A stretch of 64,000 bases of DNA from CANJIV01 sp046330225 (GCA_046330225.1 JAXLTD010000003.1:248001-312000), one strand, 5' to 3'. Shown: positions 1 to 8,842, numbered from the stretch's first letter. The notes: generated by a model from the sequence alone, not told the origin. Numbers and translations: made by a program.

Positions 1-1
1 G

Positions 2-598
2 GTCATGCAGGCGCTGGCCGACGCCCACGGGCCCGACGGCTACTCGGTCATCCACTTCGACACCCACGCCGACACGGGCGCGGCCTACCACGGGGTGGTC
101 AACTGGCACGGCACGCCGTTCTACCGCGGGGTCGACGAGGGCTTCATGCGCGGGGAGAACATCGTCCAGGTCGGCCTGCGCGGCGCCTGGCCGTTCCCGG
201 ACGAGTTCCAGTGGATGCGCGATCACGGCTTTCGCTGGCACACGATGGCCGAGATCGAGGAGCGCGGCATCGGCCCGGTCGTGCAGGACGCGATCGAGCA
301 TGCGGCGGCCCGCGCGCCTCGCACGTACCTCACCGTCGACATCGACGTGCTCGACCCGGCCTACGCGCCGGGCACCGGCACGCCCGAGCCGGGCGGGCTC
401 ACGACGCGCGAGTTGCTGGGCGCCGTCCGGCGGATCGCGGCCGCCGTCGACCTCTGCGCGATGGACATCGTCGAGGTGTCGCCGCCCTACGACCACGCCG
501 ACATCACGGCCATGGCCGGCCACCGCGTCGTGCTCGAGACGCTCGGCGGACTCGCGCTGCGGCGCTCCGGGCAGGAGGCGCGGCCTGAGCGCCCCTGA
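2..598 (+). CDS. Ureohydrolase (agmatinase/arginase family), 5' end outside window
   Basis: This is the C-terminal ~198 residues of a manganese-dependent ureohydrolase, which hydrolyses a guanidino compound such as agmatine to release urea. The metal-binding motifs are visible as HFDTHADT near position 50-75 of the window and TVDIDVLDPAYAPGTGTPEPGG-like text near 335-400, whose DxDxxDP pattern is the family signature. The reading frame is open to the left edge, so the true start lies upstream and the ATG at position 5 is probably internal. It ends one base before the GTG of the next gene. Agmatinase, arginase, guanidinobutyrase or formimidoylglutamase cannot be separated on this fragment. Confidence 0.85.
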   Translation, partial: VMQALADAHGPDGYSVIHFDTHADTGAAYHGVVNWHGTPFYRGVDEGFMRGENIVQVGLRGAWPFPDEFQWMRDHGFRWHTMAEIEERGIGPVVQDAIEHAAARAPRTYLTVDIDVLDPAYAPGTGTPEPGGLTTRELLGAVRRIAAAVDLCAMDIVEVSPPYDHADITAMAGHRVVLETLGGLALRRSGQEARPERP

Positions 599-599
599 C

Positions 600-1916
600 G
601 TGACCTGGCCGCTGCCCGGCTGGCTGGCCCGCGCCGCGGCCGCCCGGCCGGATCGCCCGGCGGTCATCGCCGACGACGGCACGCTCACCTACCGAGAGCT
701 CGCGGCGTCAGCCGCGGCGGCGGCGGGGTTCCTCGCCGGCCTCGGCGCGGCCCCGGGGAGCCGCGTGGCAATCGTCCTTCCCCCGGGGGCGGCCTTCGCC
801 GTGGCGCTGCACGGCTGCTGGGCGCTTGGCGCGGTTCCGGTGCCCATCTCCCCGCGGCTGACGGGCGCCGAGCGCGCGGTGCAGGCCGACGGCGCGGCGG
901 CGGTGATCGACGGCCCGCTGGCCGGCGCGGGCGTCCCGGCGGCGCTGCCCGCCGCCCACGATCCGGCGGCCCCGGCCGTCATCGTTCACACCTCGGGGAC
1001 GACGGGCGCGGCCCGCCCGGTCGCCCTGACCTTCGGCAACCTCTGGTCCAGCGCGATCGGGTCGGCGCTGGCACTCGGCCTGCACCCCGACGAGCGCTGG
1101 CTGTCGGCCCTGCCGGTCAGCCACGTCGGCGGGCTCTCGATTCTCGTGCGCAGTGCGATCTACGCGACGACCGCGCAGCTCCACGGCCGCTTCGATGCCG
1201 AGCGCACGGCCGACGCCCTCGCCCGCGGCGAGGCGACGCTCGTTTCGCTCGTGCCCACGACGCTCTCCCGCGTGCTCGACACGGGCCTCGACCGCGCGCT
1301 GGGCCTGCGCGGGGCGCTCGTCGGCGGGGGGCCGCTCGCGCCCGAGCTCGCGGCCCGGGCCCGCGCCGCCGCGGTTCCGGTGGCCCAGACCTACGGGCTG
1401 ACCGAGGCGGCCTCCCAGGTGGCGACGTCAGCGGTGGGGGAGCCCCAGACGGCCGGCCTTCCGCTCGCCGGCACCGCACTCTCGATCGCCGCGGACGGCG
1501 AGATCCTCGTAGCCGGCCCGACCGTGGCGCCCGGCGCTGCCGGCCCGGACGGCTGGCTGCACACTGGCGACCTCGGGTCGCTGGATGCTCGCGGACGCCT
1601 CACGGTGCTCGGCCGCGCGGACGAGATGATCGTCACCGGAGGCGAGAACGTCGCGCCGGCCGAGGTCGAGGCGGCGCTCGGCACCCATCCGGCGGTGCGC
1701 GAGGCCGCGGTCTTCGGGCGCCCCGACCCGGAGTGGGGCCACGCCGTGGTCGCGCGCGTCGTGCTGCGCGACGGGGCCGCGATCGACGGAGACGGGCTGC
1801 GCGCGCACTGCGCGCAGCGGCTGGCGGCGTTCAAGGTGCCCAAGGCGATCGAGCTGGCGCCCGAGCCGCTGCCGCGCACGCCGTCGGGCAAGCTCCGCCG
1901 AGCGGCGCTGAGCTGA
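600..1916 (+). CDS. AMP-forming acyl-CoA ligase, o-succinylbenzoate-CoA ligase (MenE)-like
   Basis: A 438-residue member of the ANL adenylating-enzyme superfamily, which activates a carboxylate as acyl-AMP and transfers it to CoA. Core motifs are in order: HTSGTTG at about residue 130, QTYGLTEAA at 263, HTGDLG near 322, GRADEMIVTGGENV, and the C-terminal PSGKLRR near 430. The P-loop reads SGTTGAARPV, without the usual lysine after TG-x-P. The compact length resembles MenE (menaquinone pathway) more than long-chain FadD proteins, and a small-molecule methyltransferase follows 16 nt later. MenE is the preferred reading, but no other men genes are near. The start is a GTG one base after the preceding stop; the open frame further upstream lies over the ureohydrolase. 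Confidence 0.75.
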   Translation: MTWPLPGWLARAAAARPDRPAVIADDGTLTYRELAASAAAAAGFLAGLGAAPGSRVAIVLPPGAAFAVALHGCWALGAVPVPISPRLTGAERAVQADGAAAVIDGPLAGAGVPAALPAAHDPAAPAVIVHTSGTTGAARPVALTFGNLWSSAIGSALALGLHPDERWLSALPVSHVGGLSILVRSAIYATTAQLHGRFDAERTADALARGEATLVSLVPTTLSRVLDTGLDRALGLRGALVGGGPLAPELAARARAAAVPVAQTYGLTEAASQVATSAVGEPQTAGLPLAGTALSIAADGEILVAGPTVAPGAAGPDGWLHTGDLGSLDARGRLTVLGRADEMIVTGGENVAPAEVEAALGTHPAVREAAVFGRPDPEWGHAVVARVVLRDGAAIDGDGLRAHCAQRLAAFKVPKAIELAPEPLPRTPSGKLRRAALS

Positions 1917-1932
1917 GCGGGCGCTGGCGGAC

Positions 1933-2784
1933 GTGGACGACGATCCCGACACCTATCGCGCCGCCGCCGAGGCGATGTGGGACCGCGCGGCCTCCGGCTG
2001 GGCCCGCCAGGCGGCCCGCTTCGACGTCGCCGTGGCGCCGGTCACCTCCGCGCTGCTGGCCGCGGCCGAGCTCGCGCCCGGCCAGCGCGTCGTCGAGCTG
2101 GCGGCGGGCCCGGGAAGCGTGGGCATCGCGGCGGCGCGGGCCGTCGCACCCGGCGGCACGGCCCTGATCTCCGATCTCTCGGAGCCGATGCTCGAGGCCG
2201 CGCGCGCCGCCGCCGGGGCCGCCGGGGTGGCGAACGTCGAGTTCGCCCAGTTCGGGCTGGAATGGCTGGACCTCCCGACGGCGTCGGCGGACCGCATCGT
2301 GTGCCGGTTCGGCCTCATGCTGGCCGCCGATCCCGACGCCGCGCTGCGGGAGTGCCGGCGCGTCCTGCGTCCCGGCGGCCGCCTGGCGCTGGCGGCGTGG
2401 GCGGCGCCCGAGGAGAACCCGTGGAGCACCGTCGGCACCGAGGCGACCGTCGACCTCGGCCTGGCCGCGCCCATCGACCGCGACGGCCCCGGCATGTGGG
2501 CCTTCGCCGCCGCGGGCCGGATCGAGGCCCTGCTCGCCGGCGCGGGCTTTCTCGAGGCGCACACCGAGCCGGTGCCGTTCCTGCGCCGGTACGCCGACCT
2601 GGACGAGTGGTGGGAGGAGCGGATCGATCTCGCCGTCCCGTTCGCCGAGCTGCTGGCCCGCCTGGCCCCCGCCGACCGGGACCGCCTCCGTGAGGAGATC
2701 GACGCCCGCCTGGGGGCCTTCGCGGGCGCCGGCGGCGCGCTCGACGTGCCGGGGCGGGCGCTCGTGGCGTCGGCCAGCGCCTGA
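1933..2784 (+). CDS. Class I SAM-dependent methyltransferase
   Basis: A 283-residue soluble methyltransferase of the UbiE/Methyltransf_11 type. Motif I reads VVELAAGPGS at residues ~53-62 and binds the S-adenosylmethionine carboxypropyl group. The acidic end of strand beta-2 is at ISDLS, and the post-motif VLRPGGRLALAAW is typical of the family. It starts with GTG at 1933, 16 nt after the MenE-like gene, so the two are probably co-transcribed. The pairing would fit menaquinone maturation (MenG role), but the sequence alone does not fix the substrate; it may act on another lipid or quinone. Confidence 0.75.
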   Translation: MDDDPDTYRAAAEAMWDRAASGWARQAARFDVAVAPVTSALLAAAELAPGQRVVELAAGPGSVGIAAARAVAPGGTALISDLSEPMLEAARAAAGAAGVANVEFAQFGLEWLDLPTASADRIVCRFGLMLAADPDAALRECRRVLRPGGRLALAAWAAPEENPWSTVGTEATVDLGLAAPIDRDGPGMWAFAAAGRIEALLAGAGFLEAHTEPVPFLRRYADLDEWWEERIDLAVPFAELLARLAPADRDRLREEIDARLGAFAGAGGALDVPGRALVASASA

Positions 2785-2788
2785 GCGC

Positions 2789-2794
2789 TACTCT
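2789..2794 (+). promoter_or_regulatory. Putative -10 of ilvC (TACTCT)
   Basis: TACTCT lies 8 nt before the ilvC ATG with no purine-rich ribosome-binding site between them. This is the layout of a leaderless or nearly leaderless actinobacterial transcript. Confidence 0.5.
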
Positions 2795-2802
2795 CCCGCG
2801 CC

Positions 2803-3801
2803 ATGTTCTACGACGACGACGCCGACCTCGGCCTGCTCTCCGGCAAGACCGTGGCCATCATCGGCTACGGCTCCCAGGGCCACGCCCACGCCCTCAACCT
2901 CAAGGATTCGGGGGTCGACGTGGTCGTCGGCCTGCGCCCGTCCTCGGCCTCGGTGGCCCAGGCGCTCGAGAGCGGCCTGGAGGTCCTCGACGTCGCCGAG
3001 GCCGCCAGCCGCGGCGACGTCGTGATGATCCTCGCCCCGGACGAGCTGCACCGCGAGGTGTGGGAGGGGGCCGTGCGCGACGGGATCGCCCCGGGCAACC
3101 TCGTGCTGTTTGGCCACGGCTTCTCGATCCACTACGGCGAGGTCGAGCCGCCGGCGGACGTCGACGTCGCCCTCGTCGCGCCCAAGGGCCCCGGGCACCT
3201 CGTCCGGCGCCAGTTCCTCGAGGGCAGCGGCGTGCCGGGCCTCGTCGCGGTGCACCAGGACGCCACGGGCAACGCGCTCGCGCTCGCGCTCGCCTACGCC
3301 AAGGGCATCGGCTGCACGCGGGGCGGCGTGATCGAGACGTCGTTCCGCGAGGAGACCGAAACGGACCTCTTCGGCGAGCAGGCCGTGCTCTGCGGCGGCG
3401 TCACGGAGCTGGTCCGGGCCGGGTACGAGACGCTCGTCGAGGCCGGCTACGACCCCCGGCTCGCCTACTTCGAGTGCCTGCACGAGCTGAAGCTCATCGT
3501 CGACCTCATGTACGAGAAGGGCATCAGCGGCATGCGCCACTCGATCTCGAACACCGCCGAGTACGGCGACCTGACGCGCGGCAAGCGGGTCATCGGCGCC
3601 GAGTCGCGCGCGGCGATGCAGGAGCTCCTGGGCGAGATCCAGTCCGGCGACTTCGCCCGCGAGTGGATCGCCGAGAACCGCGCCGGGCAGGAGAACTTCC
3701 GCCGCATGCGCGAGGAGCAGGCCAACCACCAGATCGAAGTCGAGGGCCGGCAGCTGCGCTCGATGATGGACTGGATCGAGACGGACTTCGACGAGTCCTA
3801 G
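2803..3801 (+). CDS. ilvC: Ketol-acid reductoisomerase (class I)
   Basis: A 332-residue class I KARI, the usual length. It isomerises and reduces acetolactate or acetohydroxybutyrate to the dihydroxy acid in valine, leucine and isoleucine synthesis. The N-terminal Rossmann fold carries IIGYGSQGHAHALN at ~residues 19-32, and VVVGLRPSSAS follows the second strand; the Arg/Ser residues there suggest NADPH preference (inference). The C-terminal knotted domain has the metal ligands in EETETDLFGEQ and FECLHELKLIVDLMYEKG, and the substrate-loop SISNTAEYG. The ATG was chosen because the conserved fold begins shortly after it and a TAnnnT element precedes it. It is not adjacent to ilvB, ilvN or ilvD. 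Confidence 0.96.
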   Translation: MFYDDDADLGLLSGKTVAIIGYGSQGHAHALNLKDSGVDVVVGLRPSSASVAQALESGLEVLDVAEAASRGDVVMILAPDELHREVWEGAVRDGIAPGNLVLFGHGFSIHYGEVEPPADVDVALVAPKGPGHLVRRQFLEGSGVPGLVAVHQDATGNALALALAYAKGIGCTRGGVIETSFREETETDLFGEQAVLCGGVTELVRAGYETLVEAGYDPRLAYFECLHELKLIVDLMYEKGISGMRHSISNTAEYGDLTRGKRVIGAESRAAMQELLGEIQSGDFAREWIAENRAGQENFRRMREEQANHQIEVEGRQLRSMMDWIETDFDES

Positions 3802-3841
3802 GCGCCCCGCAGGCGGCGCACGGCCGCCCGCAAGCGCCCGC

Positions 3842-3847
3842 TATGGT
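3842..3847 (+). promoter_or_regulatory. Putative -10 of the class V aminotransferase gene (TATGGT)
   Basis: TATGGT lies 10 nt before the GTG at 3858. If used, it rules out the in-frame ATG at 3843, which would lie inside the hexamer. Confidence 0.4.
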
Positions 3848-3857
3848 TGCCGGCCGC

Positions 3858-5045
3858 GTGACGAATCCGTTCATCAAGGACTACCTGATGACCGCCGGGC
3901 CCACGCCGCTGCCGCCGCGCGTGCAGTCGGTCATGGCCGAGCCGGTCGTCTACCACCGTGCCCCGGCGTTCGATGCCCTGTTCGCCCGGGTGCTCGGCCG
4001 CCTGCCGTCGGTCTTCCAGACCGACAACGACGTCATGGTCCTCACGTCCAGCGGCTCGGGCGCGATGGAGTCGGCGATGGCGAACCTCGCCGGCCCCGGC
4101 GTGCCCGTCCTCGCCTGCGCCGCCGGGAAGTTCGGGGAGCGGTGGATCGAGCTGGGCGAGGCGCACGGGGCCGAGACCGTCCGCTACGAGCCCGGCTGGG
4201 GCGCGCGCCTGGACCCGGCGGCGATCGACGGGCTCCTCGCCGCCCATCCGGACATCCAGGTGTGCTTCGCCACGCTCTCGGAGACGTCCACCGGCGTCGT
4301 CCACGACGTTGCGGCCATCGCCCAGGTCTGCGCGGCCCGGGGCGTCCTGCTCGCGGTGGACGCGGTGTCCGGGCTGGGCGCCGCCGAGCTGCGCCAGGAC
4401 GCCTGGGGGATCGACGTGGTCGTCTCGGGCTCGCAGAAGGCCCTGATGACGCCGCCCGGGCTCGGACTCGTGTCCGCGTCGCAGCGGGCGCTCGACCACG
4501 CCGCCGCCCGCCCCGGCGGGCGCTACTACTTCGACTGGGGCCGCGCGATCGCCGAGCAGCGCAAGCCCGCCCCGGCGACACCGTTCACGCCCGCGGTCAC
4601 GCTGATCGCGGCGCTCGACGTCGCCCTCGAGATGATCGAGGCCGAGGGCATCGAGGCCGTGCTCGAGCGCCACGCCGTGCTGGCCCGGGCGACGCGGGCC
4701 GGGGTGGCCGCGATCGGCCTCGAGCTCTACGGCGATCCCGACGAGCGGGCGAACGTCGTGACCGCCGTGGCCCTCCCGGAGGCCGTCGACGGCGCGAAGG
4801 TGCCGAAGCTGCTGCGCGACCGCTTCGGCATCACGGCCAATGGCGGGCAGGGACCGCTGAAGGGGCGGATCCTGCGCATCGCCCACTGCGGCTACTTCGG
4901 CGCGTTCGACATCCTCACCTCGCTCGCCGGGCTCGAGATGGCGTTGCGCGAGCTCGGCGCCGACATCGAGCTGGGCGCCGCCTCGGCCGCCGCCCAGAAG
5001 GTCTTCCTCGACGCCGGCGTGTCCGCGGCGCCAGCGCCCGCGTGA
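3858..5045 (+). CDS. Class V PLP aminotransferase (alanine/serine-glyoxylate or phosphoserine type)
   Basis: A 395-residue fold-type I, class V aminotransferase. The PLP lysine sits in SGSQKALMTPPGL at K194, preceded by the AVDAVSGLGA strand, and MTAGPTPLPPRVQ near the N terminus is typical of the alanine-glyoxylate/serine-pyruvate group. It overlaps serA by the tetranucleotide GTGA, so translational coupling is likely. This supports a role as the transaminase that follows 3-phosphoglycerate dehydrogenase, giving phosphoserine, although photorespiratory-type serine-glyoxylate activity is equally compatible with the fold. The GTG start is favoured over the ATG at 3843 because of the upstream TAnnnT element. 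Confidence 0.85.
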   Translation: MTNPFIKDYLMTAGPTPLPPRVQSVMAEPVVYHRAPAFDALFARVLGRLPSVFQTDNDVMVLTSSGSGAMESAMANLAGPGVPVLACAAGKFGERWIELGEAHGAETVRYEPGWGARLDPAAIDGLLAAHPDIQVCFATLSETSTGVVHDVAAIAQVCAARGVLLAVDAVSGLGAAELRQDAWGIDVVVSGSQKALMTPPGLGLVSASQRALDHAAARPGGRYYFDWGRAIAEQRKPAPATPFTPAVTLIAALDVALEMIEAEGIEAVLERHAVLARATRAGVAAIGLELYGDPDERANVVTAVALPEAVDGAKVPKLLRDRFGITANGGQGPLKGRILRIAHCGYFGAFDILTSLAGLEMALRELGADIELGAASAAAQKVFLDAGVSAAPAPA

Positions 5046-6655
5046 CCGCGCGCGGCCGCATCCTCGTCAAGGAGCCGATCGCCGACTCGGGGATCGCGCT
5101 GCTGCGCGAGCACTTCGACGTCGACCTCGGCGACGACTGGACCGACGCGGAGCTTGCCGACCGCATTGGCGCCTACGACGGCATCGTGATCCGCTCGGCG
5201 ACCCAGCTCACCGCCGACCTCATCGCCCGGGCCGACCGCCTGCGGGTCATCGGCCGGGCCGGCATCGGGGTCGACAACGTCGACGTCGCGGCGGCGACGA
5301 AGCGCGGGATCGTGGTCGCCAACGCCCCGCAGTCCAACATCATCGCCGCGGCCGAGCACACGATGGCGCTCATGCTCGCCCTGGCTCGGAACATCCCGCG
5401 GGCCCACGCGTCGCTGACCGCCGGCCGCTGGGAACGCGGGAAGCTCGGCGGCGTCGAGGTCTACGAGAAGACGCTGGGGATCCTCGGGTTCGGCCGGATT
5501 GGCCAGCTCGTCGCCCAGCGGGCGAAGGGCTTCGGCATGCACATCCTCGCCTACGACCCGTTCGTGTCGGCCGAGCGGTTCCGGGAGATGGGGATCGAGC
5601 AGGCGACCGCGACCGCGGACCTCTACGCCCGCGCCGACTTCATCACGCTGCACCTGCCGCGCACGGCGGAGACCCGTGGCTGGCTCGACGCTGACGCCTT
5701 CGACCAGATGAAGGACGGGGTCCGCATCGTCAACTGCGCCCGGGGCGAGCTCATCGTCGACGCGGCCCTGCAGGCCGCGCTGGACTCCGGGAAGGTCGCA
5801 GGCGCCGCGCTCGACGTCTTCCCGGCGGAGCCGATCACCGACTACCCGCTGTTCGACGGCTACGACAACGTCGTGGTCACCCCGCATCTGGGGGCGTCCA
5901 CCGCCGAGGCCCAGGACCGGGCCGGCGTCCAGACCGCCGAGCAGGTCGTGGCCGCCCTCACCGGCGGCGTCGTGGCGACGGCGGTGAACGTGCCGGCCAT
6001 CGGGGCCGAGGATCTCGAGGTGCTCGCGCCGTTCGTTCCCCTGTGCCGCCAGCTCGGGCGGCTGGCCGCGGTCCTGGCCGAGGGCACGTCGATCGACCAG
6101 GTCGAGATCGAATGCCTGGGCCGCATCGCCGAGCGCGACACGCGGCTGCTCTCGGTCAGCGTGCTCCTCGGCGTGCTGTCGGGCCACACCGAGGAGCCGG
6201 TCAACGAGGTCAACGCGCCGGCGATCGCCGAGGAGCGCGGGATCCGCGTGACCGAGACCACCACGGCCGCCGCGCGCGACTACACCGACCTCGTGCGCGT
6301 GTCGGTGATCGGCGGCGACCGGCGCAGCCGGGTCGTGGGCACCGTCCTCGGGCGCCGGCACCGCGCGCACCTCCTCGAGGCCTGGGGCGAGCGGTTCAAC
6401 CTGCAGCTCGAGCCGCACCTCACGTTCGTCCGCTACGACGACCGCCCGGGCATGATCGGCCGGGCCGGCACCGTGCTCGGCGAGCACGGGATCAACATCA
6501 GCACGGCCGCGGTCGGGCGCCAGCCGCCGGGCGAGACGGGCGACCACGTCACGGCGGTCATGGCCGTGACGACCGACGGGCCCGTCGGCGCCGGGGTGCT
6601 CGACGAGATCCTGGCCATCGACGGCTTCGTCGACGCCCGCACCATCAGCCTCTGA
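5042..6655 (+). CDS. serA: D-3-phosphoglycerate dehydrogenase with ACT domain
   Basis: A 537-residue long-form PGDH. It oxidises 3-phosphoglycerate to 3-phosphohydroxypyruvate with NAD, the first step of serine synthesis. The catalytic core has VIGRAGIGVDNVD, the NAD fold GILGFGRIGQ (~146-155), and the Arg/Glu/His triad at about R234 (NCARGE), E263 (FPAEP) and H282 (TPHLGAST). An allosteric substrate-binding domain follows (~320-450). The C-terminal ACT domain begins near VRYDDRPGMIGRAG and is expected to sense serine. Its GTG overlaps the aminotransferase stop. Confidence 0.96.
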   Translation: MTARGRILVKEPIADSGIALLREHFDVDLGDDWTDAELADRIGAYDGIVIRSATQLTADLIARADRLRVIGRAGIGVDNVDVAAATKRGIVVANAPQSNIIAAAEHTMALMLALARNIPRAHASLTAGRWERGKLGGVEVYEKTLGILGFGRIGQLVAQRAKGFGMHILAYDPFVSAERFREMGIEQATATADLYARADFITLHLPRTAETRGWLDADAFDQMKDGVRIVNCARGELIVDAALQAALDSGKVAGAALDVFPAEPITDYPLFDGYDNVVVTPHLGASTAEAQDRAGVQTAEQVVAALTGGVVATAVNVPAIGAEDLEVLAPFVPLCRQLGRLAAVLAEGTSIDQVEIECLGRIAERDTRLLSVSVLLGVLSGHTEEPVNEVNAPAIAEERGIRVTETTTAAARDYTDLVRVSVIGGDRRSRVVGTVLGRRHRAHLLEAWGERFNLQLEPHLTFVRYDDRPGMIGRAGTVLGEHGINISTAAVGRQPPGETGDHVTAVMAVTTDGPVGAGVLDEILAIDGFVDARTISL

Positions 6656-6660
6656 GGCGC

Positions 6661-6682
6661 GGGTGTCCGCACCGGACAACCC
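6661..6682 (+). terminator. Possible hairpin after serA
   Basis: GGGTGTCCG and CGGACAACCC form a 9-bp stem with one bulged A and a CAC loop six bases after the serA stop. There is no T-run, so termination is only suggested by position. Confidence 0.3.
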
Positions 6683-6734
6683 CGGGCCGGCACACGCGCC
6701 CTTGCGCCGTTGGCACGGCGCCGGCCAGACCGGG

Positions 6735-6740
6735 TAGGCT
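6735..6740 (+). promoter_or_regulatory. Putative -10 of the permease gene (TAGGCT)
   Basis: TAGGCT is identical to the hexamers before leuB and pyrH, but here the start codon is 67 nt downstream and has its own GGGAGGG ribosome-binding site at 6792-6798. This would be a transcript with a leader of about 60 nt. Confidence 0.45.
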
Positions 6741-6807
6741 GCGCCCGCGCAGTGCCGCTGGGGGAGCGGCGGCGCACGGCAATCGGTGACCGGGAGGGAT
6801 CGGAAAC

Positions 6808-8340
6808 GTGGAGAGCGCATCCATCGCAGCGGGCGTGCCCGAAGGCAGCGCACCTGGCGAGAAGGGCTTGAAGGCCAACGCGATCGGCTTCGTCTCCGGC
6901 GTGGTCATCGGCGTGGCCTCGACAGCGCCGGGCTACTCGCTGGCGGCCAGCCTCGGGTTCGTCATCGGCGTCGCGGGGATCGGGACGGCCTCGCCGGCGA
7001 TCATGATCGTCGCGTTCATCCCGATGCTGTTCATCGCGGCGGCGTACTACTGGATGAACCGGGCCGACCCGGACTGCGGCACCACGTTCTCGTGGGTCAC
7101 CAAGGCGATGGGGCCCTGGGCGGGCTGGATGGGCGGCTGGGGCATCGCCTGCGCCGGGACGATCGTCATGGCCAACCTGGCCCAGATCGCCGGCCTCTAC
7201 TTCTTCCTGCTGTTCGACTGGCAGTCGGCCGCCGACTCGACCGTGGCCGTCACGATCGTCGGGGTCATCTTCATCATCCTGATGACCTGGATCTGCGTCA
7301 TCGGCATCGAGCTCTCGGCCCGCACGCAGGTCGGCCTCCTGGGGGCCGAGCTCATCACGCTCATCATCTTCGCGATCGTCGCGCTCGTGCGGGTCTACGC
7401 CGGCGATGCGGGCCCGAACGCGATCAAGCCCGAGCTGAGCTGGTTCAACCCGTTCGAGGTCGACTCGCTCACCGCGCTCGTGGACGCGGTGCTCATCGCG
7501 GTGTTCATCTACTGGGGCTGGGACAGCACGGTGACCGTGAACGAGGAGACCGAGAACTCGAACGAGACGCCCGGACGCGCCGCGCTCATCTCGACGGTCA
7601 TCCTCCTGCTGATCTACGTGATCGTCTCGGCGGCTGCGCAGGCCTTCGACGGCACGGCCGCGCTCGCCGATCAGGACGACGCCCTCAGCGTCGTCGCCAA
7701 CGGCGTCCTCGGCAGCCCGCTCGACAAGATCGTCATCATCGCCGTGCTCACGTCGTCAGCGGCGTCGTGCCAGACGACGATCCTGCCGAACGCCCGCACC
7801 GCGCTCTCGATGGCCCGGCAGGGCGCCTGGCCGAAGAAGCTCGGGGAGGTGTCGCCGCGCTACCTCACGCCGCACGTGTCGACGATCCTGTTCGGCGTGC
7901 TGTCGGTCGTGTGGTACGTGGGCCTGACCGCGATCTCGGAGAACATCCTCGCCGACTCGATCGCCGCGCTCGGGCTCATGATCGCCTTCTACTACGGGAT
8001 CACGGGCTTCGCGTGCGTCGTCTACTACCGGCGCGAGATCTTCAAGAGCGCGCGGAACTTCTTCTTCGTCGGCTTGGCGCCGCTCATCGGCGCGCTGATG
8101 CTGACGTACCTGTTCGTCAAGTCCTGCGCGGATCTCTCCGATCCGGCGAACTCCTCGTCCGGATCATCGTGGCTCGGGCTCGGCCCGCCGCTCGTGATCG
8201 GGCTGGGCTTCCTGCTCTTCGGGGCCGTGCTCATGGTGATCTGGCGGATCGCGGGCCACAAGGAGTTCTTCAAGCGCAAGCTCGAGGTCGCCGACCCCGC
8301 GGTCATCGCGCGGTCGCCGGCAGGGGAGGCTGGTTCCTGA
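6808..8340 (+). CDS. APC-family amino-acid permease
   Basis: A 510-residue integral membrane protein with about twelve hydrophobic segments. It is a secondary transporter of the amino acid-polyamine-organocation superfamily. The first helix region (GFVSGVVIGVASTAPGYSLAASLG) carries the small-residue, Gly-rich unwound stretch typical of TM1, and FIYWGWDSTVTVNEETENS resembles the TM6 region of APC transporters. The GTG start has a good ribosome-binding site 9 nt upstream. The stop overlaps the next gene, a universal stress protein, by one base, and such transporter/Usp pairs are common. The substrate cannot be read from the sequence. Confidence 0.85.
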   Translation: MESASIAAGVPEGSAPGEKGLKANAIGFVSGVVIGVASTAPGYSLAASLGFVIGVAGIGTASPAIMIVAFIPMLFIAAAYYWMNRADPDCGTTFSWVTKAMGPWAGWMGGWGIACAGTIVMANLAQIAGLYFFLLFDWQSAADSTVAVTIVGVIFIILMTWICVIGIELSARTQVGLLGAELITLIIFAIVALVRVYAGDAGPNAIKPELSWFNPFEVDSLTALVDAVLIAVFIYWGWDSTVTVNEETENSNETPGRAALISTVILLLIYVIVSAAAQAFDGTAALADQDDALSVVANGVLGSPLDKIVIIAVLTSSAASCQTTILPNARTALSMARQGAWPKKLGEVSPRYLTPHVSTILFGVLSVVWYVGLTAISENILADSIAALGLMIAFYYGITGFACVVYYRREIFKSARNFFFVGLAPLIGALMLTYLFVKSCADLSDPANSSSGSSWLGLGPPLVIGLGFLLFGAVLMVIWRIAGHKEFFKRKLEVADPAVIARSPAGEAGS

Positions 8341-8750
8341 TGGCGGACATCATCGTCGGCTACGACGGCTCGGAGTGCGCCCGCGCGGCGCTCGACACCG
8401 CGATCACTGCGGCGGCAGCCCTCGGGGACTCGCTCGTCGTGGTCTACGCCTACGAGGTCAGCCGCCTCGGCGGCGAGGTCGAGGACTACGCCAAGGCGCT
8501 GAAGGAGCGCTCGGACGAGGTCATCAGCCACGCGACCCACCAGGCCCAGGCGAAGGGCATCGAGATCGAGACGACGGTGGCCGAGGTCGATCCTGCGACG
8601 GCGCTCGTCGAGATCGCCGACGAGCGGGACGCCCGCATCATCGTGGTGGGCACCCGCGGCGACCATCCGCTCAAGGCGGCGATCATCGGCTCGGTGCCGC
8701 ACAAGCTGCTCCAGGTCACCGACCGGCCCGTCCTCGTCGTCCCGGCCTGA
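8340..8750 (+). CDS. Universal stress protein (UspA family)
   Basis: A 136-residue single-domain Usp. It begins with the beta-1 motif ADIIVGYDGSECARAALD and ends with IIVVGTRGDHPLKAAIIGSV followed by the last strand RPVLVVPA. The G-2x-G-9x-G(S/T) pattern of ATP-binding Usp proteins is only partly present: GTRGD...IIGSV keeps the first and last Gly. The ATG overlaps the permease stop (TGATG), and GGGGAGG lies 10 nt upstream inside the permease gene. The coupling suggests it modulates or accompanies the permease. Confidence 0.85.
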   Translation: MADIIVGYDGSECARAALDTAITAAAALGDSLVVVYAYEVSRLGGEVEDYAKALKERSDEVISHATHQAQAKGIEIETTVAEVDPATALVEIADERDARIIVVGTRGDHPLKAAIIGSVPHKLLQVTDRPVLVVPA

Positions 8751-8785
8751 CGGTCCCGCACCGGCGGCGGCTCAAGGCGGCGCGC

Positions 8786-8801
8786 GGGCGTCCGAACGCC
8801 C
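8786..8801 (+). terminator. Short GC hairpin between usp and the leu leader
   Basis: GGGCGT and ACGCCC form a 6-bp stem closed by CCGA. It lies between the usp stop and the next promoter. No T-run follows. Confidence 0.25.
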
Positions 8802-8842
8802 AGGGCGCCATGGTTTCGCTCGTCCGTCCCGGATCCTCCTGC

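Noticed and set aside
2788..3729. Long minus-strand ORFs opposite real genes (here opposite ilvC, also opposite leuA, dxr-fadD and others)
   Set aside because: They mirror strongly conserved plus-strand genes and show off-frame Arg/Ala/Gly/His-rich composition, a known artefact of high-GC DNA.
3843..3857. ATG at 3843 as aminotransferase start
   Set aside because: It overlaps the TATGGT hexamer; the GTG at 3858 fits the conserved N terminus.
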